A stretch of 64,000 nucleotides of DNA from Natronolimnohabitans sp. A-GB9 (lineage in GTDB: Archaea > Halobacteriota > Halobacteria > Halobacteriales > Natrialbaceae), in the NCBI RefSeq assembly GCF_030848565.1, contig NZ_JAVDDV010000008.1:1-64000 (forward strand), read 5' to 3'. The position numbers were made by a program, and so were the translations under genes. Below the pieces are notes generated by a model. It was not told where the DNA came from and ran no database searches. It saw nothing but the letters and a program-made list of their open reading frames with translations. The stretch's first letter is position 1; every line of letters begins with the position of its first letter. Below are positions 26,508-34,522 of the stretch, one piece after another.

Positions 26508-29500
26508 ATGAGCGAACGGGCGGGAGCCACCGACGGGAGCTTCTGGGCCGACTCCGACGAAGGCAGGGCTCTCGAGCGGTATCAGACGCTCGTGAACGCG
26601 ATCGACGATGGTCTGTATCAGCTCGACGCCGACGGCCGGTTCGTCGCGGTCAACGACGGACTGCTCGAGGCAACGGGCTACTCTCGAGAGCAGGTCATCG
26701 GCGACCACGCCTCCGTGCTCTTCGAAGCGAGCGACGTCAAACGTATCGAGCGTGAGATCGAAGCCCGTCGCTCGAGCGATCACGACGACGCCTTCGAACT
26801 CGTCGTCAACCTCCAAACGGCGACGGACGAGCGACTCCCTGTCGAACTCCGCGGGACGTTACTGGTCGACGATGGGGAGTTCCAGGGTACTGTCGGCGTC
26901 ACGCGCGACGTTTCGGACGACGGACAGGACAACCGCGACGACGACCGACTGGCATTGGAGTCACCCGAACCGGTCACGACCGTCCTCGACGAAGCCGATG
27001 TGGGCGTCTTCGTTCTGGACGACGCGTTCGACATCGCCTGGGTCGACGAGACCGCCGCGGAGTACTTCGGAATCGACCGTGACGACGTCGTTGGACGTGA
27101 CAAGCGGGCGGTGATCGAGGAGACGATCCGAAATCGCGTCGCCGAGGGCGAGCGCTTCGCCGAAACGGTGCTCGCGGCCTACGACGATAACACGTACGTC
27201 GAACAGTTCGAGTGTCGAGTTACGCCCGACGATGGTCGGACCGAACGGTGGCTCGAACACCGGAGCAAACCCATCGAGTCGGGACGGTACGCCGGTGGCC
27301 GGGTCGAGCTCTACTACGATATTACCGAACAGCGCCGACGCACGACGCAGCTGCGACGACTGAACGAGGCCGTCGGCGAGTGGCTCGAGGAATCCTCACG
27401 CGAGGCGGTCGCCGAACGGGCCTCGGACCACCTCCGAACCGTTCTGAACATGGAGATCAACGGGATCTTCTTCCACGAGCCGGCGAGCGACGAACTCCGG
27501 CCGGTGAGCTGGAGCGAGCGAGCCGAGGCCCTCTTCGACGAGCTGCCGACGTTTGCGGCCGGCGAGGGCGTCGCCTGGCGGGTCTTCGAAACCGGCGAGC
27601 CCGCGGTCTACGACGACGTCTCCACCGCACCGGACGTCTACAACGCAGAGACGCCAGCCAGAAACGAGATCGTCCTCCCGATCGGCGAGTACGGCGTCGT
27701 CATCGTCGGCTCCGAACGACAGGACGAGTTCGACGACACCGATCTGATGCTCGCGGAGGTCGCCGCCTCGAGTCTGGAGGCGACTATCGACCGCATCCAC
27801 CACGAGCGACGGCTCGCGCGCGAACGCGATCTCACTGACCGAATCCTCGATGCGACGCCCGTCGGGACGTTCGTGTTAGACGTCGATGGTAACGTCGTAC
27901 GGATGAACGACCGAGCGAGAGACCTGCTCGAGATCGAGGACCCCGAAACGTACGCGCCGTCGGACAGGCCGACATACGACGCGAGCGGGAACCGGCTCTC
28001 CGTCGACGACCATCCGTTCGCGACGGCACTCGAGAGCGGGGAGCGGGTGTTCGATCGAGTGGTACAGGTCGAACTGCCGTCGGGGGAACGACGGTGGCTA
28101 TCGGTCAACGCCGTTCCGATCACCGACGAGGACGGCGCCGTCGAGCGGGTCGTCACGACCGGCGAAGACGTGACCGAACTCAAAGAACGCGAACGAAAAC
28201 TCGAGAGCGAACTGCAGGAGGTGTTCGGCCGGATCTCCGACGCCGTGTACGCCCTCGACGACGGGTATCGGTTCACCTACCTCAACGAGCGGGCGGCGTC
28301 GCTGTTCGCCGTCGACGAGGCCGAGCTCCGAGGGCAACGTCTCGGAGAGGCGTTCCAGGAGACCGACGAGATCGAACGGGTACGGGAAACCATCGACGCG
28401 GCGATGGAACGACAGGAACCGACACAGCTGGAACACTATTCGGAATTACTCGAGTGCTGGATCGAAGCGACGATCTATCCCTCCGAGAGCGGTGTCTCGG
28501 TGTACTTCCGTGATGTCACCGAGCGCAAGGAGATCGAACAAGCACTCCACGAGCGCACGGAGACGTTCAGGCAGGTCGCCGAGAACCTAGACCAGGTCCT
28601 CTGGATGAGCGATACCGACAAAGACGAGATGGTCTACGTCAACGCCGGCTACGAGGAAATCTGGGGCCGAAGCCGCGAGTCGCTGTACGAGGACCCGACG
28701 TCGTTCCTCGAGGCGATCCACCCCGAAGACCGCGAGCGCGTCGCGACGGCGCTTCCCGACCAGCGACGCGGCGAATACGACGAAAAGTACCGTATCGTCC
28801 GTCCGGACGGGTCGGTTCGCTGGGTCCACGATCGGGCCGTCCCGATCCGTGACGACGACGGGGAGATCTACCGGATCGTCGGCATCGCCGACGACGTCAC
28901 CGACCGACGCGAGGCCGAACGAGAGCTACAGGAGGCCAAATCCCAACTCGAGGCCGCGATTGCGGCCGGTGCCGTCGGCACCTGGGAGTGGCACGTTCCC
29001 GACGACCGGTTCATCGCCGGCGAGACGTTCGCCGAGACGTTCGGCGTCGAGCCGGACGCGGCCCGGGAGGGCGTTTCGCTCGAACAGTTCGTTACCTCGG
29101 TCCACGAAGACGACCGCGAGCGCGTCGCGGCGGAGATCGACGACGCACTGGAGCGCTGTGGCGAGTACGAAGAGGAGTATCGGGTCCGCGATGCTGACGG
29201 CAATCTTCGGTGGGTCCTCGCTCGCGGTACCGTCGACTGCGACGAGACCGGAACGCCGATCACCTTCCCCGGAACGGTCGTCGACATCACGGACCGAAAA
29301 CGGGCCGAACGGCAACTGCAACAGACGACGGAGGAACTCGAGACGCTGTTTGACGTCTTACCCGTCGGCGTCGTCGTCGCGAACGAGGACGGATCGATTC
29401 GTCGAGCGAACGACGTCGCCAGGGAAATTTGGGGCGGTGACGTCTTCGACGCCGATTCAGTCGCCGACTACGAGCAGTACACCGCACGATGGGCCGACAC

Positions 29501-30401
29501 CGGCGAGCCGGTCGCCCCCGAGGAGTGGACGATGGCAGCAGTACTCGACGGCGAGGCCGTTACCGACCCAAACGTCTACGAGATCGAGACGTTCGACGGC
29601 AGGCAGCGAATCATCATGGAACACGGAATGCCGGTCCGCGACGAGAACGGAAGCGTCCGTCGCGCGGTCGTAACGCTGACTGACATCACCGAACGCCGGG
29701 AGTACCGACGCAAACTCGAGGAGTCGAACGAACGCTTAGAGCAGTTCGCCTACGCGGCCTCCCACGACCTCCAGGAGCCGTTGCGGATGGTCTCGAGCTA
29801 CCTCCAACTGCTCGAGAAACGGTACGACGACGCACTCGACGAGGACGGCGAGGAGTTCCTCGCGTACGCCGTCGACGGCGCCGAGCGGATGCGCGAGATG
29901 ATCGACGGCCTGCTCGCCTACTCCAGGATCGAAACCCGTGGCGATCCACTCGAGCCGATCGACCTCGAGACGCTCGTCGACGGCGTCCTCGCGGATCTCC
30001 AGGTCAAAATCGAGGAGACCGACGCCGAGATTACGGTCGACGACCTCCCGTGTGTCTCAGGCGACGCCAGCCAGTTGCGTCAGGTGTTCCAGAACCTGCT
30101 CGACAACGCACTCGAGTACAGCGGCGACGACCCGCCACGGGTTCGGGTCGACGCTGAACGTGACGGCGACGAGTGGATCGTCTCGGTCAGCGATCAGGGG
30201 GTCGGGATCGACCCCGACGATCAGGAGCGTATCTTCGAAGTGTTCAATCGACTGTACAGCCACGACGAGCGCGAAGGAACCGGGATCGGGCTGGCGCTGT
30301 GTGAACGGATCGTCGAACGCCACGGCGGCGAGATCCGCGTCGATTCGACCCCAGGAGAGGGATCGACGTTCTCGGTAACGCTACCAGCTGTCGAGGAGTG
30401 A
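26508..30401 (+). CDS. Multi-PAS/GAF soluble sensor histidine kinase
   Basis: 1297 aa, no membrane helix, so it senses cytoplasmic signals. Approximate order: PAS (20-145), PAS (150-275), GAF (290-430), PAS (440-560), PAS (570-680), PAS with PAC (685-800), PAS with PAC (810-930), PAS (935-1060), HisKA with phospho-acceptor His1086 (YAASHDLQEPLRMV), and an HATPase domain with N box (NLLDNALEY), G1 (DQGVGID) and G2 (GTGIGLALC). No receiver domain is attached and no response regulator lies nearby, so the partner is elsewhere. The HisKA type is that of many haloarchaeal PAS kinases. Signal unknown; haem or flavin cannot be read from sequence. Confidence 0.93.
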   Translation: MSERAGATDGSFWADSDEGRALERYQTLVNAIDDGLYQLDADGRFVAVNDGLLEATGYSREQVIGDHASVLFEASDVKRIEREIEARRSSDHDDAFELVVNLQTATDERLPVELRGTLLVDDGEFQGTVGVTRDVSDDGQDNRDDDRLALESPEPVTTVLDEADVGVFVLDDAFDIAWVDETAAEYFGIDRDDVVGRDKRAVIEETIRNRVAEGERFAETVLAAYDDNTYVEQFECRVTPDDGRTERWLEHRSKPIESGRYAGGRVELYYDITEQRRRTTQLRRLNEAVGEWLEESSREAVAERASDHLRTVLNMEINGIFFHEPASDELRPVSWSERAEALFDELPTFAAGEGVAWRVFETGEPAVYDDVSTAPDVYNAETPARNEIVLPIGEYGVVIVGSERQDEFDDTDLMLAEVAASSLEATIDRIHHERRLARERDLTDRILDATPVGTFVLDVDGNVVRMNDRARDLLEIEDPETYAPSDRPTYDASGNRLSVDDHPFATALESGERVFDRVVQVELPSGERRWLSVNAVPITDEDGAVERVVTTGEDVTELKERERKLESELQEVFGRISDAVYALDDGYRFTYLNERAASLFAVDEAELRGQRLGEAFQETDEIERVRETIDAAMERQEPTQLEHYSELLECWIEATIYPSESGVSVYFRDVTERKEIEQALHERTETFRQVAENLDQVLWMSDTDKDEMVYVNAGYEEIWGRSRESLYEDPTSFLEAIHPEDRERVATALPDQRRGEYDEKYRIVRPDGSVRWVHDRAVPIRDDDGEIYRIVGIADDVTDRREAERELQEAKSQLEAAIAAGAVGTWEWHVPDDRFIAGETFAETFGVEPDAAREGVSLEQFVTSVHEDDRERVAAEIDDALERCGEYEEEYRVRDADGNLRWVLARGTVDCDETGTPITFPGTVVDITDRKRAERQLQQTTEELETLFDVLPVGVVVANEDGSIRRANDVAREIWGGDVFDADSVADYEQYTARWADTGEPVAPEEWTMAAVLDGEAVTDPNVYEIETFDGRQRIIMEHGMPVRDENGSVRRAVVTLTDITERREYRRKLEESNERLEQFAYAASHDLQEPLRMVSSYLQLLEKRYDDALDEDGEEFLAYAVDGAERMREMIDGLLAYSRIETRGDPLEPIDLETLVDGVLADLQVKIEETDAEITVDDLPCVSGDASQLRQVFQNLLDNALEYSGDDPPRVRVDAERDGDEWIVSVSDQGVGIDPDDQERIFEVFNRLYSHDEREGTGIGLALCERIVERHGGEIRVDSTPGEGSTFSVTLPAVEE

Positions 30402-30407
30402 CCGGTT

Positions 30408-30495
30408 CTAGTGGCGTCCCCAGCCTGCAGTGATGGGTACAACCGATAGCGGTCGGCTGTGTGTACGCATCACTCGACGCTGGGGACGGTACTAG
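30408..30495. repeat. Family C palindromic repeat, copy C2 (identical to C5)
   Basis: 88 bp from CTAG to CTAG. Ends CTAGTGGCGTCCCCAGC and GCTGGGGACGGTACTAG pair with few mismatches, and CAGTGATGGGTAC / GTACGCATCACT forms the inner stem. It is identical base for base to 60625-60712. Confidence 0.92.
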
Positions 30496-30742
30496 TTCGA
30501 CAGCGTGACTCGAGGCGTATGCACTCGAGCGACGGCGTAAGACAGCCGTCGGTACGGAGACGAGACAGACGATCTATTCCGAGAGAAACGCAAGACTGCA
30601 GTCCGCTCTTCCCACTTCGAACGCCGTAAGACGATCGCCTCGCTTCGCTCGGCGCTGTGACTTCCGAGCCCTCGTTCGCTCTGCTCACGGGGACGGGGAA
30701 CAAGTCGATCTACAGTCGACTACGAATTAGCTCGAAGAGAAG
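30496..30742. other. Intergenic stretch between sensor kinase and tRNA-Tyr
   Basis: No ORF with coding character. It contains two GTAAGAC half-sites (30537-30543 and 30626-30632), the same motif that clusters upstream of cdrS, a CTCGCTTCGCTCGG low-complexity patch (30639-30652) and, at 30693-30721, a partial copy of tRNA-Tyr. Confidence 0.6.
30693..30721 (-). repeat. Partial tRNA-Tyr duplicate
   Basis: 29 bases match tRNA-Tyr positions 30762-30790 with one mismatch, covering the anticodon arm, variable loop and the start of the T stem. It is in the same orientation, 69 bases downstream of the real gene. It could be a remnant attachment site of an integrated element or a local duplication. 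Not a functional tRNA. Confidence 0.75.
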
Positions 30743-30816
30743 TCCGCCCTCCCCGATTTGAACGGGGGACAAGTCGATCTACAGTCGACTGCTCTACCAG
30801 TCTGAGCTAAGGGCGG
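30743..30816 (-). tRNA. tRNA-Tyr (anticodon GTA)
   Basis: 74 nt on the minus strand. Acceptor CCGCCCT pairs with AGGGCGG, discriminator A. Anticodon stem GTCGA/TCGAC holds loop CTGTAGA (anticodon GTA). The T arm is CCCCG-TTCAAAT-CGGGG. The C1:G72 first pair is the archaeal tRNA-Tyr identity feature. No intron, no encoded CCA. Confidence 0.96.
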
Positions 30817-30935
30817 TCGCATCTCAACATAGCCGGCCTGGATAATATAAGGGTTATCATTCGCAGTCAGATTCTTGGATAGCTGACAGTGAAGATTAAT
30901 ATATCTGGACTATCAATTCCTCCACTATAGCGGCG

Positions 30936-31652
30936 ATGAGCAAGATCACGTTCCGCGCCGACGACGACCTCGTCGAGCAACTCGAGGCCCTCGAGATCTC
31001 GAAAAGCGAGGCGATGCGTGAGGCGCTGCGGTCGTATCTCGGCGCCGACAGCGAGCCTCGAGAGCGGAGCGTGGAGCGTGAGCGGACGGACACGACTCGA
31101 TCGGGTGCCATCGACGACCTGATCCGCGACCGCGTCGACGAGCTGCTCGAACGACGACTTCGTGACCTCGATCTCGAGTCCCGACGGGAGCCCCGGCCGC
31201 GTAATACGGACGAGGTGACGGTTACGGTCTCGCTCGAGGGAGACCAAACTCGGGACCGCCGGCGCGTCGACGATCGCACGCGGGACCGCGAACCACGATC
31301 GGATCGACACGAGCGTCGCAAACGCGACAACTCTCGCGGGCACACCGGGAACGACGGAAGCGAGTCACACCGGCGAGACCGTCGGCAGTCGGACCACGAC
31401 GAGCGTAAGACAGCCCGAACCGAGACGACGGCGGACGAGACAGGGCCGTCCGACGACGGACGGACCCAGTGTGGCCAGTGTGGTGAGTCGGTGTCTGACG
31501 ATCACGTCTATTGCCCGAACTGCGGCGGGAAGGTCTCTCGACGGCTGTTCTGTGAGTGTGGCGACGAGGTTCGCTCGGACTGGTCGTTCTGTCCCGGCTG
31601 TGGGCGTCGGACACCTTCGGCGGACGTCCTCGGTTCCGATCGTCCTACATAA
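30936..31652 (+). CDS. cdrL: CdrL, ribbon-helix-helix and zinc-ribbon regulator of cell division
   Basis: 238 aa. The N-terminal 45 residues form a ribbon-helix-helix DNA-binding unit (MSKITFRADDDLVEQLEAL...SEAMREALRSYL). A long charged linker follows, and the C-terminus carries zinc-ribbon motifs (CGQCG...CPNCG and CECG...CPGCG). This architecture, directly upstream of cdrS-ftsZ2, is that of CdrL, described in haloarchaea as a regulator of that operon. TATA TTAATATA (30897-30904) predicts a short leader. It also contains one internal GTAAGAC (31405-31411), possibly fortuitous. Confidence 0.9.
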   Translation: MSKITFRADDDLVEQLEALEISKSEAMREALRSYLGADSEPRERSVERERTDTTRSGAIDDLIRDRVDELLERRLRDLDLESRREPRPRNTDEVTVTVSLEGDQTRDRRRVDDRTRDREPRSDRHERRKRDNSRGHTGNDGSESHRRDRRQSDHDERKTARTETTADETGPSDDGRTQCGQCGESVSDDHVYCPNCGGKVSRRLFCECGDEVRSDWSFCPGCGRRTPSADVLGSDRPT

Positions 31653-31660
31653 CGACTAGT

Positions 31661-31832
31661 GTAAGACACAGAAAGTCGTGTCCGACGAAAGCTTTATTGT
31701 GAATGCAAGTCTTCCACTTATTCGCGTAAGACGGTCGTCTTACAGCGGACGGCGAATACCGAAAAACGCCCGATGTCGGGCGGTTCCGGTGTAAGACACG
31801 TCGCGTCTGACAGGGGCGCGCCACCGTCTTAC
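31661..31832. promoter_or_regulatory. Candidate operator cluster for cdrS-ftsZ2 (GTAAGAC sites)
   Basis: In the 198 bases between cdrL and cdrS the heptamer GTAAGAC or its complement appears at 31661-31667, 31726-31732, 31737-31743, 31791-31797 and 31826-31832, plus GTCTGAC at 31805-31811. Sites 31726-31743 form a perfect palindrome, GTAAGACGGTCGTCTTAC, with 8-base arms. Such paired half-sites suit dimeric ribbon-helix-helix proteins, so CdrL and/or CdrS binding is likely. The protein-site link is inference. Confidence 0.7.
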
Positions 31833-31850
31833 CCAACGGGGAATACAACC

Positions 31851-32036
31851 ATGGAGCGTGTGACACTGCGAATCCCGAAACAGCAGATCGAGGAGGTCGA
31901 ACAGCTCGTCGACTCCGGCGAGTTCCCGAACCGGAGCGAAGCCATCCGGTCGGCCGTTCGAGAGATGATCAACGAGCAGCAACAGAACGACGGACCAAAC
32001 GAGCAGTCCGGTAAACGAACCTGGGCCAAGGTGTAA
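31851..32036 (+). CDS. cdrS: CdrS, short ribbon-helix-helix cell-division regulator
   Basis: 61 aa, essentially one ribbon-helix-helix: strand MERVTLRIP, helix [15 protein letters not shown], helix [15 protein letters not shown], then a polar Gln/Asn-rich tail. CdrS controls ftsZ2 and other division genes in Halobacterium and Haloferax. ftsZ2 begins 2 bases after its stop, so the two are cotranscribed. The ATG at 31851 lies 18 bases after the last GTCTTAC site. An in-frame extension upstream would read through the operators and is rejected. Confidence 0.95.
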   Translation: MERVTLRIPKQQIEEVEQLVDSGEFPNRSEAIRSAVREMINEQQQNDGPNEQSGKRTWAKV

Positions 32037-32038
32037 CG

Positions 32039-33262
32039 ATGCAGGATATCGTACAAGACGCCCTCGAGAACGCCGAACAGGAAGCCCGGGAGATGGACGC
32101 CGACATGGACGGCGACGAGTTCGGCGATCCGCGGATCGTCATCGTCGGCTGTGGCGGTGCGGGTAACAACACGATCAACCGCCTGTACAACATCGGCGTC
32201 GACGGCGCAGACACGATCGCCATCAACACGGACAAACAGCACCTCAAGATGATCGAGGCCGACACGAAGATCCTGGTCGGCAAGTCGCTGACCAACGGTC
32301 TCGGTGCTGGCGGCGATCCTTCGATGGGCGAACGCGCAACCGAGATGGCCCAGAGTACGATCAAGGAGGTCCTCGGTGAGGCGGACCTCGTGTTCGTGAC
32401 CGCAGGCATGGGTGGCGGGACCGGTACCGGTGCCGCCCCCGTCGTCTCGAAGATCGCCAAAGAACAGGGCGCGATCGTCGTTGGCATGGTCTCGACGCCC
32501 TTTAACGTCGAGCGCGCACGTACCGTCAAGGCCGAGGAAGGGCTCGAGAAACTGCGCGAGCAGGCCGACTCGATCATCGTCCTCGACAACAACCGGCTGC
32601 TCGACTACGTCCCGAACCTCCCGATCGGCAAGGCGTTCTCGGTGATGGACCAGATCATCGCCGAGACCGTCAAGGGAATCTCGGAGACGATTACCCAGCC
32701 CTCGCTGATCAACCTGGACTACGCCGACATGTCGACGATCATGAATCAGGGCGGCGTCGCCGTGATGCTGGTCGGCGAGACCCAGGACAAGAACAAAACC
32801 GACGAGGTCGTCAAGGACGCGATGAACCATCCGCTCCTGGACGTCGACTACCGCGGCGCCTCCGGCGGGCTGGTCCACATCACCGGCGGTCCCGACCTGA
32901 CGCTGAAAGAGGCAGAGGGAATCGCGGACAACATCACGGAGCGTCTCGAGGCCTCCGCGAACGTCATCTGGGGCGCGCGCATTCAGGAGAATTACAAGGG
33001 CAAGGTCCGAGTCATGGCGATCATGACCGGAGTACAGAGCGCACAGGTGCTCGGTCCCACCACCCAAAAGCAGGCCGACAAATCCCGTGCGAGTATCGAG
33101 GACGTTACCGACGCCGACTTCGATGCGAGTAACAACGTCGAGGACGTCGGCTCGTCCTCGAGTTCGTCTAGCTCTCACGGCACCGGTTCCGGCTACGGAG
33201 CCCACAGCGACGGCGGCCGCGAAGAGGTCGAAAAGCACAACGGCGTCGACGTGATCCGGTAA
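32039..33262 (+). CDS. ftsZ2: Cell division GTPase FtsZ2
   Basis: 407 aa, tubulin/FtsZ superfamily. Nucleotide-binding glycines are in VGCGGAGNN (near 40) and the tubulin signature [12 protein letters not shown] (near 125). The T7 loop NLDYADM supplies the catalytic Asp. The FtsZ2 type carries an acidic N-terminal extension ([26 protein letters not shown]) and a long Ser/Gly/His-rich tail after residue 350. FtsZ2 acts with FtsZ1 in haloarchaeal constriction. Expression is coupled to cdrS. Confidence 0.96.
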   Translation: MQDIVQDALENAEQEAREMDADMDGDEFGDPRIVIVGCGGAGNNTINRLYNIGVDGADTIAINTDKQHLKMIEADTKILVGKSLTNGLGAGGDPSMGERATEMAQSTIKEVLGEADLVFVTAGMGGGTGTGAAPVVSKIAKEQGAIVVGMVSTPFNVERARTVKAEEGLEKLREQADSIIVLDNNRLLDYVPNLPIGKAFSVMDQIIAETVKGISETITQPSLINLDYADMSTIMNQGGVAVMLVGETQDKNKTDEVVKDAMNHPLLDVDYRGASGGLVHITGGPDLTLKEAEGIADNITERLEASANVIWGARIQENYKGKVRVMAIMTGVQSAQVLGPTTQKQADKSRASIEDVTDADFDASNNVEDVGSSSSSSSSHGTGSGYGAHSDGGREEVEKHNGVDVIR

Positions 33263-33273
33263 GCAGTTACAAT

Positions 33274-33321
33274 ACACCACCGCCGACGTCGGCATCTGAC
33301 ACACCACCGCCGACGTCGGCA
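33274..33321. repeat. Short tandem repeat with hairpin after ftsZ2
   Basis: A 21-bp unit containing the palindrome GCCGACGTCGGC occurs exactly twice (33274-33294, 33301-33321), with a degraded third trace further on (ACACACCACCTTCGTCGGC, near 33342). The CA/CCA-rich sequence continues to about 33405. The hairpins could terminate the cdrS-ftsZ2 transcript. Confidence 0.65.
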
Positions 33322-33493
33322 CCGACGATAGCAGTCCACGACACACCACCTTCGTCGGCTGGCACGCACCACCACATGACACACCACACCACCCGCGTGC
33401 CGTCGGCGACACGAGCCACCGTGCTCGTTTTTCGACGACTCGAGATCGACAGTACCAACAGTCGGCTCCAGGACGTCCACCCAACAGAGACGC

Positions 33494-34270
33494 ATGCACG
33501 CACTCGTTTTCGCCGCTGGTCGCGGCAGTCGTTTACGGCCGCATACGGACACGACGCCGAAGCCACTTCTCGAGGTTGGGGGCGAACCGCTGCTCGAGCG
33601 AACGCTTCGGACGGTCGTCGACGCCGATATCGAGACCATCGTACTCGTCGTCGGCTACCGAGCCGATCGAATTCGGGAGGCGATCGGGACCACGTTCGAC
33701 GGCGTCCCGGTCAGGTACGCGGTACAGGAAGACCGGCTGGGCCTCGCCCACGCCGTCCGGACGGCGTTCGAGGACGGCTACGGCGTGACCGAGCCGTCCG
33801 CAGTTGCTACCGACGGCGCCGTCCCCGACGACGTCCTTACCGTCAACGGTGACAACGCCTTCGGCCCCGCCTGCGACCTCTCGAGGCTGGTCGACCGCCA
33901 TCGCGAGTCCGGTGTCGACGGGACCGTCTTACTCGACCGCGTTACGAGAAACGAGGCCGAGGCGACGGCCCGCTGTACCCTCGCCGACGACGGGACCATC
34001 CGCGCCCTCGAGTCGACGACCGACGCTGTATCGGGCTCCATCGTTGCCGGTGTCCAGACACACGACGCCCCCGCGTTGTACGATGCGTGTCGGACGGTCG
34101 ACCGTGGGGCCACCGGCGAGTACGAACTGACCGACGCCCTCGAATCGATGCTCGCGGACGGACGTCGGTACGTCGGCGTCGAACTCGACGGCTGGCATCT
34201 GAACGTCAACACGCCCGCGGATCTCGAGCGGGCGCGCAGCTATTTCGAGAACCGGAGCGACCGTCGCTAA
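33494..34270 (+). CDS. Sugar-1-phosphate nucleotidyltransferase family protein
   Basis: 258 aa with the NTP-transferase signature FAAGRGSRLRPHTDTTPKPLL at the N-terminus (one mismatch type common in the GlmU/RmlA group), GD-type metal residue in VNGDNAF, and GEYELTDALE in the C-terminal half. It activates a sugar phosphate with an NTP, as for surface glycans, but the sugar is not readable. No left-handed helix acetyltransferase domain is attached. It lies 231 bases downstream of ftsZ2, probably a separate unit. Confidence 0.88.
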   Translation: MHALVFAAGRGSRLRPHTDTTPKPLLEVGGEPLLERTLRTVVDADIETIVLVVGYRADRIREAIGTTFDGVPVRYAVQEDRLGLAHAVRTAFEDGYGVTEPSAVATDGAVPDDVLTVNGDNAFGPACDLSRLVDRHRESGVDGTVLLDRVTRNEAEATARCTLADDGTIRALESTTDAVSGSIVAGVQTHDAPALYDACRTVDRGATGEYELTDALESMLADGRRYVGVELDGWHLNVNTPADLERARSYFENRSDRR

Positions 34271-34284
34271 TATTCTCGCCGGCC

Positions 34285-34369
34285 TGACACGGTCTCCTGT
34301 CGTCACTGACTGCCGATCGCCGACCTCGTCCTGGCGATCGGCGGTACATCGGTACAGCAGATCGTATGA
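34285..34369. repeat. Family A palindromic repeat, copy A6
   Basis: Left TGACACGGTCTCCTGTCG, right GTACAGCAGATCGTATGA. Inner arms GCCGATCGCC / GGCGATCGGC flank the loop GACCTCGTCCT. Same inner palindrome as A1 and A3. Confidence 0.82.
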
Positions 34370-34483
34370 AAGAAAGTGAGGTTTTCTCTCGCGCACTCGC
34401 GACTGTCGGTCGCAAAGAGTGGGACGGCCACTACATGTAGCAGACAAAAACGAACGAGTTACAACTGCAACCGCGAGCCGGCT

Positions 34484-34516
34484 CCTGTCGGACAGCAGTC
34501 ATACTGTTGGACAGTA
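34484..34516. repeat. Family B remnant
   Basis: TGTCGGACAGCAGTCATACTGTTGGACAG contains a right-end arm (CTGTCGGACAGCAGTCA) joined to a left-end arm (TCATACTGTTGGACAG), as if two half elements abut. It lies just downstream of ncsA. Confidence 0.5.
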
Positions 34517-34522
34517 GCGTGA

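Noticed and set aside
30639-30660. CTCGCTTCGCTCGG patch as a new repeat
   Set aside because: Low-complexity GC motif common in haloarchaeal DNA; seen once in the intergenic sequence here.
33263-33420. CRISPR-like array
   Set aside because: Only two exact units with a 6-base interval and a palindromic core; no spacers and no cas genes nearby.
31829-33499. 556-aa minus-strand ORF opposite cdrS-ftsZ2
   Set aside because: Shadow of ftsZ2; the real genes are unambiguous.
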